Below, in pieces: positions 22,725 through 35,199 of a stretch of DNA of 64,000 bases. The notes under the pieces are model-generated. The model saw only the letters and a program-made list of their open reading frames with translations. It searched no databases and was not told where the DNA came from. The stretch comes from Cycas panzhihuaensis (taxonomy: Eukaryota > Cycadophyta), in contig CM041465.1 of NCBI GenBank assembly GCA_023213395.1, positions 1,116,001 through 1,180,000 on the forward strand. Direction: 5' to 3'. A program made the position numbers and the translations under genes. Within the stretch, counting starts at the first letter, position 1; the number at the start of each line of letters is the position of its first letter.

Positions 22725-23309
22725 GTGCTGCAAATATCAGACAGCTAGTTGAGGCCATGGTGAGGGAGATGTTCCCTTAGGTATATGCAGAGGGGTAGTC
22801 ACCCATCCAGGTGGAGGATGCACCTAGATCGGCAGGTGCTCACATGGCAGCATTCACCCCACTAGTGAGGGCAAGAGACATATAGGCTACGAAGTCCGAA
22901 GAGCATGTGGCATTTAGGGGACAGCTGCAGCAAGAGCTAGACAAGGCTAGGAGTAAGCAGGACGTAGTACGGATCCACGTGCAAACTCTAGAGGCTTAGG
23001 GAGGAGTAGGTGGGGACGCTAAGAGCAGGATCTGAATAGCAGTGTTAGAGGAGCATCTCTAAGGAGTGGAGAGTGAGAGGGATCGTATCCAGGCTCGATA
23101 CGATCAGCTGGTAGACCAGGTGGCATCGAGGTCAAGCAGGAGCAGGACATATACCCACACAGTAGCGACAACCCCGAGGAGGCCACGGGATGAGGGGAGC
23201 GAGGCAGGGAGCTCTTGGAGACTTAGGAGATGTCTCGGAGGGATGTGGTCCCCAAGAGAGGGATCACACGGACCCGAAGATGATACCCCAAAAGCGAGAC
23301 AGCAGTAGC
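22725..23309 (+). pseudogene. Antisense gene of element A, exon 3: charged coiled-coil-like tail
   Basis: After the splice the frame reads RQLVEAMVREMFP, and then an Arg/Glu/Gln-rich stretch (FRGQLQQELDKARSKQD, VESERDRIQARYDQLVDQV) with heptad-like hydrophobic spacing. Stops replace expected Gln, Trp or Arg codons in several places. The equivalent exon in element C is more open. This could be an oligomerisation tail for the PMD-like protein. Confidence 0.55.
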
Positions 23310-23436
23310 ATAGTACTCATATATTTGATTTTGATAGGGGAAAGCACAGGCCTCCAAGGGGTCATATATATAGAGTCATATGATTGTACCCCCCCTACAA
23401 GGACACCAGCTTCCCATATGTACGATATGACATATG

Positions 23437-23704
<268 letters not shown>

Positions 23705-24182
23705 GGGGTAATTGGTACCCCATTTTGATATGATGATGCTCTGTATCTTTTATTTGATGGATGATATATATGGCTTATATCTTGTTACGGTGCTTGTTTG
23801 AGTTACATGTATTTTCTTTTCATGCATGGATACATACCTGCAGGAGTATATATGACCATAGGTAGAGGTGATAGGCATATGTGGGGTTAGGAAATAGAGT
23901 GGCGTGCATGTCCACATGGGAGCATAGCGGGATATGTGAAAGAGATATAAAACAAATAGGAAATGAGGACATTCCCAAGCATCGTCCCAACTGGGGGGTG
24001 CCTAAATATGAAGACAAAAGTCCCAAAAGGATATGGGAACATGGGTTCCATGTCAGGAACCAAAATAAAATGGAAGAGGCCATCTTAAGTTGTCATTCCA
24101 CTCATGGCTGGGAGAAATGGGAACAACTTAAGATGGTAGTTTAGGCTCATTTCAGAGCATGGTGAAAGGATCGCCGATAAGA

Positions 24183-25330
24183 TCATGCATAAAATTTCTT
24201 AAGGAATTTTTCATTGACTGCCTTCTCAAATTCCAAGCCCTCCAAGGTGGTGATCCTATAGGCACCGTTATCGAGGCTCTCAAGAACGACGAAAGGACCA
24301 ACCCTTTTAGGCCCAAATTTGGTCAGACGATCATAGAGATATTCCAACTTAAGGACGTAGTCCCCAGGACATAAAGGATGAGCACGAAGATGTTTGTCGT
24401 GAGTCCTTTGTAAGCGGGCTTTTGAAGTAAGATTCACTTGATAATCCATTAAGATCTAGGAGACGAGCTTGGTGGATAGACTCCTCATCAATAAGACCTC
24501 TAAGGGAGACTCGTAGAGAGGGGATCTCCACTTCCAGTGGGAGTACCACCTTGGTTCCATAGACTAAGGAAAATGGAGTCATTCCAGTCACCGTACAGAT
24601 AGAAGTGCGATAGGCCCACAGGGCGGAAGGGAGTTAGAGGTGCCAATCTCTTTGAGATTGCGCAACAGTTTTCTTTAGAATATTAATAAGGGTTTTGTTG
24701 AATGATTCAACTTGTCCATTTGCTTGGGGGTAATAAGGAGATGAGGTCTTATGTGAAATCTTGAATTTCTCATAAAGCTTGTCCACCTCCTTGTTACAAA
24801 AGAGGGTTCCATTGTCTGTGATTAAGACATCTAGAATCCCAAAATGGCAAACGATGTGCTGGTAGACAAAGGTGACTATTGTCTTGCCAGGCGTAGTGGA
24901 CAAGGGGATTGCCTCCACCTATTTGGTGAAATACTCTGTGGTAGTCAATATGTACCTGTTCTTCACCAAAGAAGGTGGTGATATGGCACCAATGAGGTCT
25001 AGACCCCATTGAGAAAAAGGCCATGGAGATACGATAGCATGCAGGGCCTCAGAAGGCATGTGAGAGATGTTGGCGTGCTCTTGGCATTGTTGACATCTTA
25101 GGGCGTAAGCATGAGCGTCCTTGAAAAGGGACGACCAATAATAACCCATGCGGAGGATCCTTTGGGCCATGGATTGTCCTCTAAAGTGGCCACCATAAAT
25201 GCCATGATGGCATTCATGGAGTATTTGATCTGCTTCATTCGAAGTAATGCAATGAAGTAGGATCCCATCAAAGGACCTCTTGTACAACACTTCGTCTATG
25301 AGGAAGTGTTGTCTAGTGGTGGCACAAATG
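24183..25330 (-). pseudogene. Integrase of element A
   Basis: The minus-strand frame begins with a zinc-binding region (CHHGIYGGHF, then CQQCQ), continues through the catalytic core with WGLDLIGAI, TDNGTLFCNK and NGQVESFNKT, which retain the D, D and E residues, and ends in a C-terminal domain with YLYDRLTKFGPKRVGPFVVL. It would insert the DNA copy into the genome. One stop splits the core near 24919 and another lies after the core near 24634. It follows RNase H directly, with no aRNH between, and the antisense gene starts to overlap the 3' side soon after it. Confidence 0.9.
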
Positions 25331-25539
25331 CATGATCTAACTTTGTTGCTGGCTTCAGGGTAGTATTCCTACTGAGTCAAATACTACACAATGTCGCCAT
25401 ACCACTTGCTATCGGTGAGCGGATGAGGAGAGGTACCCTGGACGGTCAGAATAAACTTGTCGAGGAGAGAGTCATCAACGGGAACGCCGCTCGTGTTGGG
25501 AATGAGGGCATCAACTAGCTGCTCTTCTACTATCATTCC

Positions 25540-26060
25540 CTTTTTTGACTTCCTGTTAATGATTTGAAGATCAAACTCTTGAAGCAGAATAGCCCAACAA
25601 CCTGCCTTACCCATTAAGTCTAAACAAGTAAGCAAATTACACAAGGGATCAAATTGGATGATCACCTTGGTAGTATTACCGAGCAAGTAATGCCTGAACT
25701 TCTTGGTCGCGTGGACCAAGGAGATATATTCCTTCTCAGCGGGGGGATAATTAAGTTCAGTAGCCACAAGGGTGCGGCTAATAAAATAGATTGCTCTCTC
25801 AGTTCCTGAATCATCCACCTATGCGAGCATCACACCCAAGGATTCATCGGTTACCAAGGTATACAAGTTAAAGGGCCTATTGAAACAAGGAGGTGCCAAC
25901 ATAAGAGCGGAAGTGAGAGCTTCTTTGAGTCCTGCAAAGGCTTGTTGGGTCTTGTTAAACCAAATAAACAGGGCCTCTTTCTTCAATAGGTTGGTTAGGG
26001 GTTTGGCATTTATGGAAAAGTCTACCAAAAAATGTCTAAGGAAACCAAGCCTACCTAGAA
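25540..26060 (-). pseudogene. Gypsy-type RNase H of element A
   Basis: The frame shows FNLYTLVTDESLGVMLA, AIYFISRTLVATELNY, PAEKEYISLVHATKKFRHYL and a DLQIINRKSKKG end. These are the ordinary Ty3/gypsy RNase H blocks that follow RT. The first catalytic position reads TDES where CDAS is usual. A stop falls inside VDDSG where the family has QDD. It degrades the RNA template during reverse transcription. Confidence 0.85.
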
Positions 26061-26790
26061 ACGACTTGATCTGTCATTGGGTTCTAGGAGGCAGCATGTC
26101 AAGGATTGCCTTGACTTTATCTGGATCGATTTGGATTCCTTGCTTTGACACAAGGAAACCTAGGAGTTTGACTGAGGTGACAGTAAACACACATTTAAGT
26201 GGGTTTAGACTGACATGATACTTGTGGCATCGTGTGAAGATGGCCCACAAGTCAGAGGGATGATGGGCTCTAGTATGTGAGAGACCCATCAGGTCATCCA
26301 TGAAGACCTCCAACTTGTTGTTGATGAGGTCGTGGAAAATAAAATGCATAGCCCTCTGGTATATGGCTCCTACATTTTTAAGACCGAAGGGTACTTATAG
26401 GTAAAGGTACCCCACGAGGTGGTGAAGGCCATCTTGTGGTGGTCTTCAGGGGATATCTGGATCTGGTTGTATCCAGAAAAGCTATCCATTAAGGACATGA
26501 CTTCGAATCCAGTAGTTTGATCGATTATTTGATCGATAAAGGGGAGTGGGAAGTTATCTTTGGGATATGCATTGTTAATGTCGTGAAAATCAATGCATAT
26601 CCAGATGGTCCCGTTTATCTTAGCAATGGGAACGATGTTTGATACCCACTTAGGATAATTGATGGAAGAGATAAGTCCTACATCCAAGAGTTTTTCAACC
26701 TCCATCTTGACCGCAGCTGAAAGTTTGGGATAGAGAGGACACTACTTATGGCGCACAGGGCGGGTGTCAGGAATAGTTGTGAGGTTATGG
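26060..26790 (-). pseudogene. Reverse transcriptase of element A
   Basis: The frame includes EKLLDVGLISSINYPKWVSN, IVPIAKINGTIWICIDFHDI, FPLPFIDQIID, SGYNQIQISPEDHHKMAFTT and the catalytic FMDD. The thumb region follows with YHVSLNPLKC and LGFLVSKQGIQIDPDKVKAI. A frameshift near 26395 removes the usual MPFGLKN block from the frame. It would copy the element RNA into DNA. This block order and wording are typical of the Tat clade of plant Ty3/gypsy elements. Confidence 0.92.
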
Positions 26791-28517
26791 ATGACGATGG
26801 AGGGGTCAATTCCCTTCATGTCAGAGTAGTCCCACGCAAAAACATCTCAGAATTCCTGGAATAGAAAGGAGTATTCCCTTACTTCATCAAGGGTACATTC
26901 CGCCCCTACGTTAATGACCTTGTCCAGGATGAGGACTATGTCCTGAGTTGCCCCCATATACATGATGTTCCCCTCCTCGAAATGGAGGGGGGCAAGGTTG
27001 ACAGGAGGAGATAGAACGGAGGATGGGATTGGGTCAGCTAACGTAGACCTAATTGCTAGGATCTTCTGGTGGCCAAGCTTATGGTGGCCAGAAGGTAAGT
27101 TAGGCATGGAGCCCACTAAGTGCTCTAGCAAGGCCTCATCGTCTTCAAAGTAGTCCACCCCATGGATGACTTGGCTTCGAATGGATGAGGTGCGGGATGA
27201 AATGGGAGCAATAGAACCAGGATGACCTGCAAGTTGCCCAACATCCCTAAGGGACTCTAAGGGAGAGTTGAGGAGAGACCCCTCGCAAGGGGCAAGAGGG
27301 AAACTCTTGATGCCATCACTTGTGAAAGGTGATGGAAGGGGAGGGCCAGGGATCTGCCAGTCAACACGCGCAATGGTATGTGACACGAGAGAGTGATCAA
27401 GCTCTTCGACAAAAGGGATCCTAGGTTGAGACCTAGAATGAGAAGAATGCCCCCCACTAGCACAAAGGAAATAAACTGGGTGAGGAAGGTCCTCATCCTC
27501 ACTATGGGACCCGTCGTCGCTAAACATGGTGAGGTATCCATAGCTTCCAATGCCGATGGGGGCAAAACGGGTTAGACTAGAAGAAGAAGATGTGGGATCT
27601 TCTTCATGGCTAGAAGAATCAGGAATACTGATGGAGCAAGCCGAGGCGTGATTAGAAGGACCTTTACTTCCCTTTGCATGGCCATGGCTTGCTTGAGTGG
27701 ATGGTCTAGTTTGTTTCATGAGTGGTCGCTCGCGGGAGACAACTCTCATTTGTCCATTATGGACAAACTTAAGTTGCCCCCAATGGGTGGAACACACGGC
27801 TCCCATTTGGTCAAGCCATGGTCAACCCAGGAGGAGGTTGTAATCAACATCCACATTGAGGACAACGATATCGGCAAGGACGGTCTTATCCTCGAGGGTA
27901 AGAGGTATCAAGACGGATCCCAGGGGAGTATTCTCGCTACCATTATAGCCTTGGCATCGCCATGGAATAGGTTCCAAGGCAGAAATGCTAAGCTCTTGCA
28001 TGACATGCAAGGGCATAGCATTCATGGAAGAACCATTGTCCATGATGGTCCTTCACAATATGTAATCGGGTGTGTCTATGGTAATGGTGAAAGGAAAGTT
28101 CCATCATGCTCCTTCCACCGGCCGGGGAAGATCTCTAAGATCAAAGGAGATGACAGGTTCATAACTTTGGGTGGTGCCCAAAGCGTAAATAGGTGCGTCA
28201 TTCAATCTTAAAGCTTCCAGGAAGAGCGTTCATTGCTCAGGATAGCTCTTCAAGACATCCATAATGGACATCCCGGTGGCCATGGTGTGAAGCTCTTCAA
28301 CTACAGAAAAAGGCTTACCCTTCCTTGTAGGTTGGGTAAGGGATCTCCTAAAGTCGAAGCGACCAGGGCAAATGGGAATGTTCTTGGGAAGCGAAGGTAT
28401 TTCCAGGGGAATGGCTTCCAGGGGAGGATCAAGGTGTAATGTAGATGTAGAGGTGCTAGTCGCCTCTTTCACGGCTTGAGATCGAGTTAAGGCATAAAGG
28501 GGAGTGGTCTCAAGCAT
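26790..28517 (-). pseudogene. Gag-pol linker and aspartic protease of element A
   Basis: After gag the frame contains YALTRSQAVKEAT, a linker typical of Tat elements. The protease follows around 28040 to 27800, with catalytic DNGSSMNAMPL, then LADIVVLNVDVDYNLLLG. A poorly conserved Ser/Pro-rich stretch of about 319 codons (27806-26847) separates protease from RT. Protease matures the Gag-Pol polyprotein. An open + strand frame of 201 codons over this part is only the complement of the protease region. Confidence 0.8.
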
Positions 28518-28519
28518 CT

Positions 28520-30082
28520 AAATTACCTTCTTTCCCTTGTTGCAGGATCACAAAGGCAAAGGAGCACGGCGATCAGGGGAATGCAAGGAGGATGATGAAT
28601 CTCGTGCACCCTTCCCTCTACCATGCAAAGGGTGAGAATTGGGGGATCTACCCCAGTTCCGTTTGTTTCTTTATTAAGCGTTATGATCACGCTCCCCATG
28701 TTTGGGGAACGGATCCTTATGGACAGGTTGATCAAGGTTAGGCCTCGAGGCCCGTCTGGGAGACAAATCACGTGGTGGGGCATCACGAGGGTGTTGCACC
28801 CGATAATGCGAGTCATCATGGAAGCACTCCCCGTGGACGGAGCACCACTTCTTCTCGAGCAGAGGATCGACTTTTCTCGCTTGAGAAGGCTGGGCGCTAC
28901 CCCCTTTGGGGGGAGTGGCTTGAGAAGCCTATTGAATTTTTTTATTGGAGGTTGGCGATGAAGGGGCTTGGAGTTTAAGCTCCTTCATCATATGCTTGAA
29001 TGAGCATATGGCAGAAGTAATGGGATCTAAAGTCCTCTCAGTCAGGTGAGAAGTAGACCTGGTGGGTTGCGAAGGTTTAGTTTCCTTAGCTGAGGGAGGT
29101 GCCTCACGACATTGTGAGGGCTTAAGAGGCCTCTTAAGTCCAGCTTGGATCTCAATAGCCTCTAATGCTAAGCATTTTGCGATCACAGAGTTGCATGTGG
29201 TTGCCCCCATTTTGAGGACTTCCACATGTACTTTAGGGTGAAGTGCATTAACGAAAAGGTCTCTCTTCAGCTCTTTGGGCAACGTGGCCTTAGTGGAGTG
29301 AAGAAGGTCATGGAATCATCTTACAAAGTCACAATTCATTTCATCATGACCTTGTTTCAACGAAAGGAGAGATTTCATTCCGCTCTCAAATGGATGGGCT
29401 ACATCAAAGTAGTTGATAAATTCGTCCACCAATTACTAATATAAAAAGATAGAGTGGGTAGGGAGGCGATAGAACCATTTAAGAGCATCGCCCTATAAAG
29501 ATCGTGGAAATAGTTTCATTAAGATATGGTCGTAAGCCCAATAGTTTATACACACCATAGAAAAACTACGCACGTGTTCAGCTGGGTCTTGCAATGAAGT
29601 TCCATCAAATTTGGGAACTTCAGGAGGGTGAGGCGACAGATTAGTTCTTAACGCCTCAATGGATAGCAGCGTCAATCTATAATCCATGAAGGGATGTGCC
29701 CTTACATGGGTTGTAGGGTCGATGAATGGCAATGAGCAAGGAATGGATAGGGGTGGTAAACCCATCCCTCCTTGGGGAAACACCCCTTATTGGAAGGGGG
29801 CTTGAAGATAAACGCCTTGGAAGGGAGTTAGGTTCCCTTGCGAAGGCATAGCAAAAGAAGTCATGCTGGATGGTGGAAATGGAGGGTGCGAGACTGGATT
29901 CTACCCATATGGGCCACCTGTAGGTGGTGCAACCCCATATGGGTGTAGCAGGTCCACCCCATAAGCTAGAAGATGGTTCCCCTTAGCCTACCCCCAAGGT
30001 TGAGATGCATAACCTGGGGGTATATAAAGGGAAGGACCACTAGATAGGTTTTGAATATATGTGGGAGTGGGTCCTATATAGC
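28520..30082 (-). pseudogene. gag of element A, C-terminal part
   Basis: The capsid-like part contains PKFDGTSLQDPAEHVRSF, then a segment equivalent to GDALKWFYRLP and LPKELKRDLFVNALHP. It is followed by a zinc-knuckle-like CSVHGECFHDDSHY near 28860 in which the last Cys has become Tyr. Gag packages the RNA into a particle. The N-terminal part of the same gene lies to the right of element B, which split it. Confidence 0.8.
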
Positions 30083-30087
30083 TAGTA

Positions 30088-30633
30088 TGTAGCATTCCTA
30101 ACTATGGTCATAAATATAGCTTATGACCATTCAAATCAAAGGTTTCTGAACGACGATTCCAACGATCTAGACGAAAGTTAATTCTGACGTCTGTATCAAA
30201 AGTTATGACCATTTAAAGTTAGCCTGCCAGTTTTTGGAGAAATCTTGGTTGGCTTCTATTTGTGCAGTATTAAGAATAATATCATCTTTTCTAGCTGACT
30301 TCTACTGCTATCCGTTGGCTGCCTATTTAAGGAGGATTTGCGACCTCATTTTATCATCGAAGAAGAAGTCTTGGACTGCAGTCTTTTCAGCTCTTTTGAG
30401 GAGCTTTATGGAGGGAACCTCACCTTGAAGAGGGATTCTTTATCGTCAGTAATTTGTGGGATCTTTTGGTAACGTTGTATCTATTACCTTATATTCATTT
30501 CATACCATTTTATATTTGTATTCAAGTGGATTTTTATTATTGCTCTCTTGATTGGATATTTTGCAAGTGCATTTGGTGGATATTTTGTCTATTTCTATAA
30601 TATCTGTTAAAAGAATTCTGTAAGGTTGCTACA
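30088..30633 (+). repeat. Element B, 5' LTR
   Basis: This 546-bp repeat matches 35195-35741 closely; I count roughly a dozen differences in the first 180 bases by eye. It ends with gttgctaca, two bases before the primer site. Confidence 0.95.
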
Positions 30634-30635
30634 AG

Positions 30636-30647
30636 TGGTATCAGAGC
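30636..30647 (+). promoter_or_regulatory. Element B primer binding site
   Basis: The sequence tggtatcagagc, two bases after the LTR, is the standard plant primer site complementary to the 3' end of tRNA-Met. Confidence 0.93.
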
Positions 30648-30750
30648 TTCATTCGAAGCGGGTATTTAGCGTGTCTCTACAAGAAATATCTAAGAATTTT
30701 TTTTTTCACTAGAACAGAGTTAAGGTTAGGAAAAAACTAAAATAGGAAAA

Positions 30751-31800
30751 ATGGTGCTCCAAGCCTCCCAAGGAATCAAGGACGTGTCAAAAAGGGTGGA
30801 CCATTTAGACGGTAGTATTACGCTAATGCAAACCTAGTACAAGGAATTGAAATTAAATATACAAGAAATTCGTGATATTCTTTTGGCTCCAAAAAAAGAT
30901 TTTAGATTTCAAAGTAGAGATAAAGAAGAGGAGCAGAGCCAAGAAGAAGAGGAATATTCAGGAGATCAAGTTGGGCTCGGTCCTAAGGTAACTAAATTTC
31001 AGCTAGAAAAGTTTGACCCAGATAGATCTCGAGATATTCGTAGTTGGGTGATGCAGATGGAGGTCTACTTCAAAACCACCCTTTTAACCAATAAAGAAAA
31101 ATTGGTGGTGGCAGCATTGCACTTATACAGAAAAGCCTTACAATTTTTTCATTGGTGGCAAAGAAATTATGAGGGAACAATCCACTATAATTAGATTTTT
31201 TTTAAGAAGTCTCTATTCCAGCAATATGAAGATACAACGAAAACGGATTATTTTGCCCAGCTTACAAGGTTACAATAGGTTGGTACAATACAATCTTATA
31301 CTGAACAGTTCCAAGCACTACATAGTATGGTGGATGCCCATATTAGTGAACCTCAACTCGTAGAAGTATACATAGCAGGTCTTCGAGGTAATATCAGGTA
31401 TCAACTAAAGACCATGGAAGTGAGCTTCCTGACTGATGCCATACGCCATGCTAGGAATATTGAAGCAGAATTTAGAGAAGGAAGATAAAGTTTCGTTTGT
31501 CAGACCGAGTTTGAAAGACCTCCTAGCTAATGATTTAAACCAAACTAGACACAGTCTGGAACTAAAGTGGGTGCTCCTATAGGGGAGAGAAAAGATGAAT
31601 AAATGTCAAGAGCAGAACACATCAAGAATGGAACATGTTTTCGTTATGGAGGAAAGTATAATCGGGAACATATATGTCCTCCTAAGAAAATGTTCATGAT
31701 GAATAATGAGGAAGACCCTCTCCCTAATGAAACTATGGATGAAATTACAGAAGAGGAAGCATCAGTCCAAGAAGACGAAGCCCAGATAGAGGAGTTATTG
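30751..31800 (+). pseudogene. gag of element B
   Basis: The ATG at 30751 opens the same frame that continues to the end of pol. The capsid-like part includes KFQLEKFDPDRSRDIRSWVM and YTEQFQALHSMVDAHISEPQ. A degraded zinc knuckle reads CFRYGGKYNREHIC, with the second Cys changed to Tyr. Stops occur at 30838, 31192, 31276 and later, mostly as TAG or TAA where CAG or CAA fits. Gag would form the particle and bind RNA. Confidence 0.85.
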
Positions 31801-32300
31801 AATACAAACCCAGACAATATTCAGATATCACTTCAAGCCATCACTGGGGAGACATGCACACCACAAACATTGAGATTTCGAGGGTTAATAAAAAATGCGG
31901 AGGTTTCTATTTTGGTAGATAGTGGTAGTACACACAATTTTATAAATCACCCTACTACAGAAAAGCTAGGTCTCATAGTACAACCACTCAATATATTCCA
32001 AGTGGCAATAGCAAATGGTAGGACTATGCCTTGTGGTGGTTATTGCCAATAAGTAAGCTTACATATTGCAGAGTATTCAACCACATCTTACATGTTTGCC
32101 ATGCCTATTGGTGGGGTTGACATGGTTCTAAGAGTACAATGGCTTCAAACCTTGGGAAATATTATTACCAACTTTCGGATGCGGTTTATGTATTTTCATC
32201 AAAAGGGATGTAAGTACAAGTTAGAGGCTCCCCACATTCCTCCAGTACAATTGGTATCATCTCAGTGTATGGAAAAGATACTTCGAAAAAATCCCACTTC
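31800..32300 (+). pseudogene. Aspartic protease of element B
   Basis: The frame has ILVDSGSTHNFI, with the catalytic Asp codon at 31918-31920 in the DSG motif. Then comes FAMPIGGVDMVLRVQWLQTL, the usual block after the flap in chromoviruses. A TAA at 32050 interrupts it where CAA is likely. It would mature Gag-Pol. Confidence 0.88.
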
Positions 32301-32399
32301 ATTCATGATTTCCTATTATAAGATAGCAGCAGAAGAAGTTCCCATGGTGGTACAAGAACTAATTGACCAATATAGTAAGGTTTTTGAGGAACTACCACC

Positions 32400-33190
32400 T
32401 GAACTTCCTCCTAGTCATGGATATGAGCATGCGATTAATTTGGTTCCTTAATCAGCCCCTATCAATATCAGGCCATATAGGCACCCATTCCATCATAAAC
32501 AAGAGATTGAACACATCACTCAAGATCTTCTCCAACAAGGAATCATCGTCCCAAGTAGTAGTCCCTTTGCATCTCCAGTTATAATTGCACGAAAGAAAGA
32601 TGGACCATATTGTATGTATGGAGATTATCGGGCTCTCAATAAATTAACGATCAAGAATAGATACTCGATTCCTTGTATTGATGACCTTTTGGATGAACTT
32701 CACAGAGCAAAGTTCTTCTCAAAATTTGATCTACGCTCTGAATACTATCAGATTCGTATCAAAGAGGAAGACACACATAAGATGGCTTTCCGCACACATG
32801 AAGGGCTATTCGAATTTTGGGTTATGCCTTTTGGGCTGATAAATGCCCCCGTAACATTTCAAAATATGATGAACCAGATCCTCAAGCTGTATATTCAAAA
32901 ATTTGTGCTAGTTTTTTTTTATGATATTCTAATCTATAGCCGTTCTTGGTAGGAGCATCTCCAACACATACAGATCATCCTCCAGTTATTACAAAACCAA
33001 TAATTGTTCGTAAACAAAAAGAAATATACATTTGGGCAAACAGAGCTAGAATATTTGGGGCATATAATATCTTCCAAAGGAGTGCGAATTAACCCAAAGA
33101 AGATTGAGGCGATTATCGATTGGCCCACACCTAAGAATATTACAGGAGTTCGAGGATTCTTAGGAGCCACCGGTTTCGTACACAAATTTA
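32400..33190 (+). pseudogene. Reverse transcriptase of element B
   Basis: Blocks are in the usual order: QDLLQQGIIVPSSSPFASPV, YCMYGDYRALNKLTIKNRYS, FFSKFDLRSEYYQIRI, FWVMPFGLINAPVTFQNMMN, then FFYDILIYS. The first of the two catalytic Asp residues is Tyr (TAT at 32920-32922), which should abolish polymerase activity. The thumb has YLGHIISSKGVRINPKKIEA. A TAA at 32449 and a TAG at 32950 also interrupt the frame. Confidence 0.94.
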
Positions 33191-33720
33191 TCAAGGGTTA
33201 TGCTCATATAGCTGCGCCTCTAATAGATTTGACAAGAAAAGAGGCATTTAAATGGGATCAATTAGCGGAAACGGTATTCCAACAACTAAAGATAGCTATG
33301 ACTACGGCCCCAGTCCTTGCACTACCACAATTCTCAAAATCCTTCACTATTGAATGTGACGCCTCCAGTTTTGGGTTGGGAGCAGTTTTACTATAAGATG
33401 ATCGACCACTAGCATATGAAAGTTGTAAGCTCAATAGTCGTGAGCACCTTAAACCAATATACGACAAAGAAATGCCAGCGATTATGCATGCCATCCAATG
33501 GTGGCGACAATATTTTCTAGGAAATAAATTTATCGTTAAGACTAATCACGACAGTCTGAAATATTTCCTGAATAAAAAATCCTTAACAGATGAACAACAA
33601 AAGTGGGTTAGCAGATTACAAGCATTTGACTTTTCAATAGTTTACAAGAAAGGAAAGGAGAACATCATAACAGACGTATTATCAAGATCTGTAGTAGAAG
33701 ATCATGAAGAGGATAAAGCA
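33190..33720 (+). pseudogene. RNase H of element B
   Basis: The frame shows IECDASSFGLGAVLL, then KEMPAIMHAIQWWRQYFLG, TNHDSLKYFLNKKSL and IITDVLSR, which keep the four acidic positions. A TAA at 33394 replaces the Gln expected before DD. It is continuous with RT and leads into integrase. Confidence 0.92.
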
Positions 33721-33859
33721 TCATTAAAAGCCATTACCATAATTAGCCCATCATGGACGGAGGAACTAGTCAAAGGTTACGACAAGGACACTCATTCTTA
33801 AAAGGCGCTGCAAAAAATCAAGGAAGGACTTAATACCAAGTACTCTCTCCAAGGAAATT

Positions 33860-34660
33860 TAATCTTGCGAAATGGTAAGATGCTAGTGCCTGTTGCAGCG
33901 GTAATTAAAACAAAGATCTTAGAGGAGGCCCATGCATCACCAGTGGGAGGCCATACAGGAGTAGACAAAACTTATCGCAAAGTTCGAGAAAATTTCTTTT
34001 GGAAAGGAATGAAAGAAGAAATACAGAAGTTTGTAGTAGAATGTGATCACTGCCAAAGAAACAGAGGAGAGAATGTAAAAGCTCCAGGTCTTCTTCAGCC
34101 TCTACCAATTCCAAAACAAAGATGGGAGGAGATATCTATGGACTTCATCACAGGGCTACCAAAATCATAAGGTAAGGATACTATTTTTATTGTTGTAGAT
34201 CGACTAACCAAATATGCACATTTTAGGGGAACTCAAGCAATAGCAAAATCTCCTCAAATAGCAGAGTTATTCATCAAGGAGATATATCGTCTCTATGGGT
34301 TTTCAAAAGTGATAGTTAGTGATCGCGATCCCAAATTCACCAGTCATTTCTGGCAAAAATTGTTCAGATTAGTAGGCACAAAGCTTAATATGAGTTCCGT
34401 GTATCATCCGGAATCAGACAGTCAAACAAAAGCCGTAAATAAATGCATAGAGGGTTATCTACATAATTTCACCACTCAAAGCCCACTCGAATGGCACAAA
34501 TAGCTTCATTTAGCAGAATGGTGGTACAATACAACTTACCACACTTCTGCTAAGATGTCCCCTTTTCAAGCATTATATGGATTTGAACCGCCATCCATTC
34601 TTAATTGGACCCAGGCATCCAAAGTATAATCAATTGAAGAGTAACACCAACAGTCAAGGT
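33860..34660 (+). pseudogene. Integrase of element B
   Basis: The zinc-binding part is intact (AHASPVGGHTG and CDHCQRNRG). The core has SMDFITGLP and VSDRDPKFTSHFWQKLF, so both catalytic Asp residues remain. The catalytic Glu is Lys in YHPESDSQTKAVNK (a G-to-A change), which should block strand transfer. A TAA at 34168 and a TAG at 34501 also interrupt the frame where Gln is expected. Confidence 0.94.
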
Positions 34661-34999
34661 AGATACTAGATACCTTAAAAGATAACTTGAACTTAGCTCG
34701 CAATCGAATGAAGCAACAAGCTAATCTTCACAGAATGGAGCATTCATTCGAGGTAGGAGACTGGGTTTTTCTGTGATTACAATCCTACAAGCAGAATAGC
34801 CTAAAACAAACAGGGAGAAATAAACTTCAACCAAAATTTTTTGCACCCTATAAAATCTTAGCTAAAATTAGAGATGTAGCCTACAAATTAGAGCTTCCCC
34901 CAGATTGCTGAATATACAATACATTCCACATTTCTTACCTTAAGAGGAAGTTAGGAGAAAGGGTACCAATCGAGACAAAACTTCCAATATTAGATGAGG

Positions 35000-35199
35000 A
35001 AGGAGGACTATCAGTTGAACCAGAAGGTATCCTTCAGAAATGTACCAAAAGGTTGCATTCTCGTGAAATCACATAATACCTTATCAAATGGAAAACAATG
35101 GACAATAGTGAAGCCACATGGGAATCTGAAGAATGGATACAACAAAATTTCTTCGATGCTTTGAGGGCAAAGCATGTTTTAAGGGGGGAAGACTTGTAG
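35000..35199 (+). pseudogene. C-terminal chromodomain of element B
   Basis: The frame ends with ILQKCTKRLHSREIT, a stop, and YLIKWKTMDNSEATWESEEW, a chromodomain with the typical LIKWK and ATWE words. Chromodomains steer chromovirus insertion to marked chromatin. The pol stop codon TAG (35197-35199) falls inside the first bases of the 3' LTR. Confidence 0.9.
35181..35193 (+). promoter_or_regulatory. Element B polypurine tract
   Basis: The run aaggggggaagac lies just before the 3' LTR and would prime second-strand synthesis. It overlaps the last codons of pol. Confidence 0.9.

Noticed and set aside
27606-28211. 201-codon + strand frame in element A
   Set aside because: It is the complement of the protease region of the minus-strand gag-pol frame.
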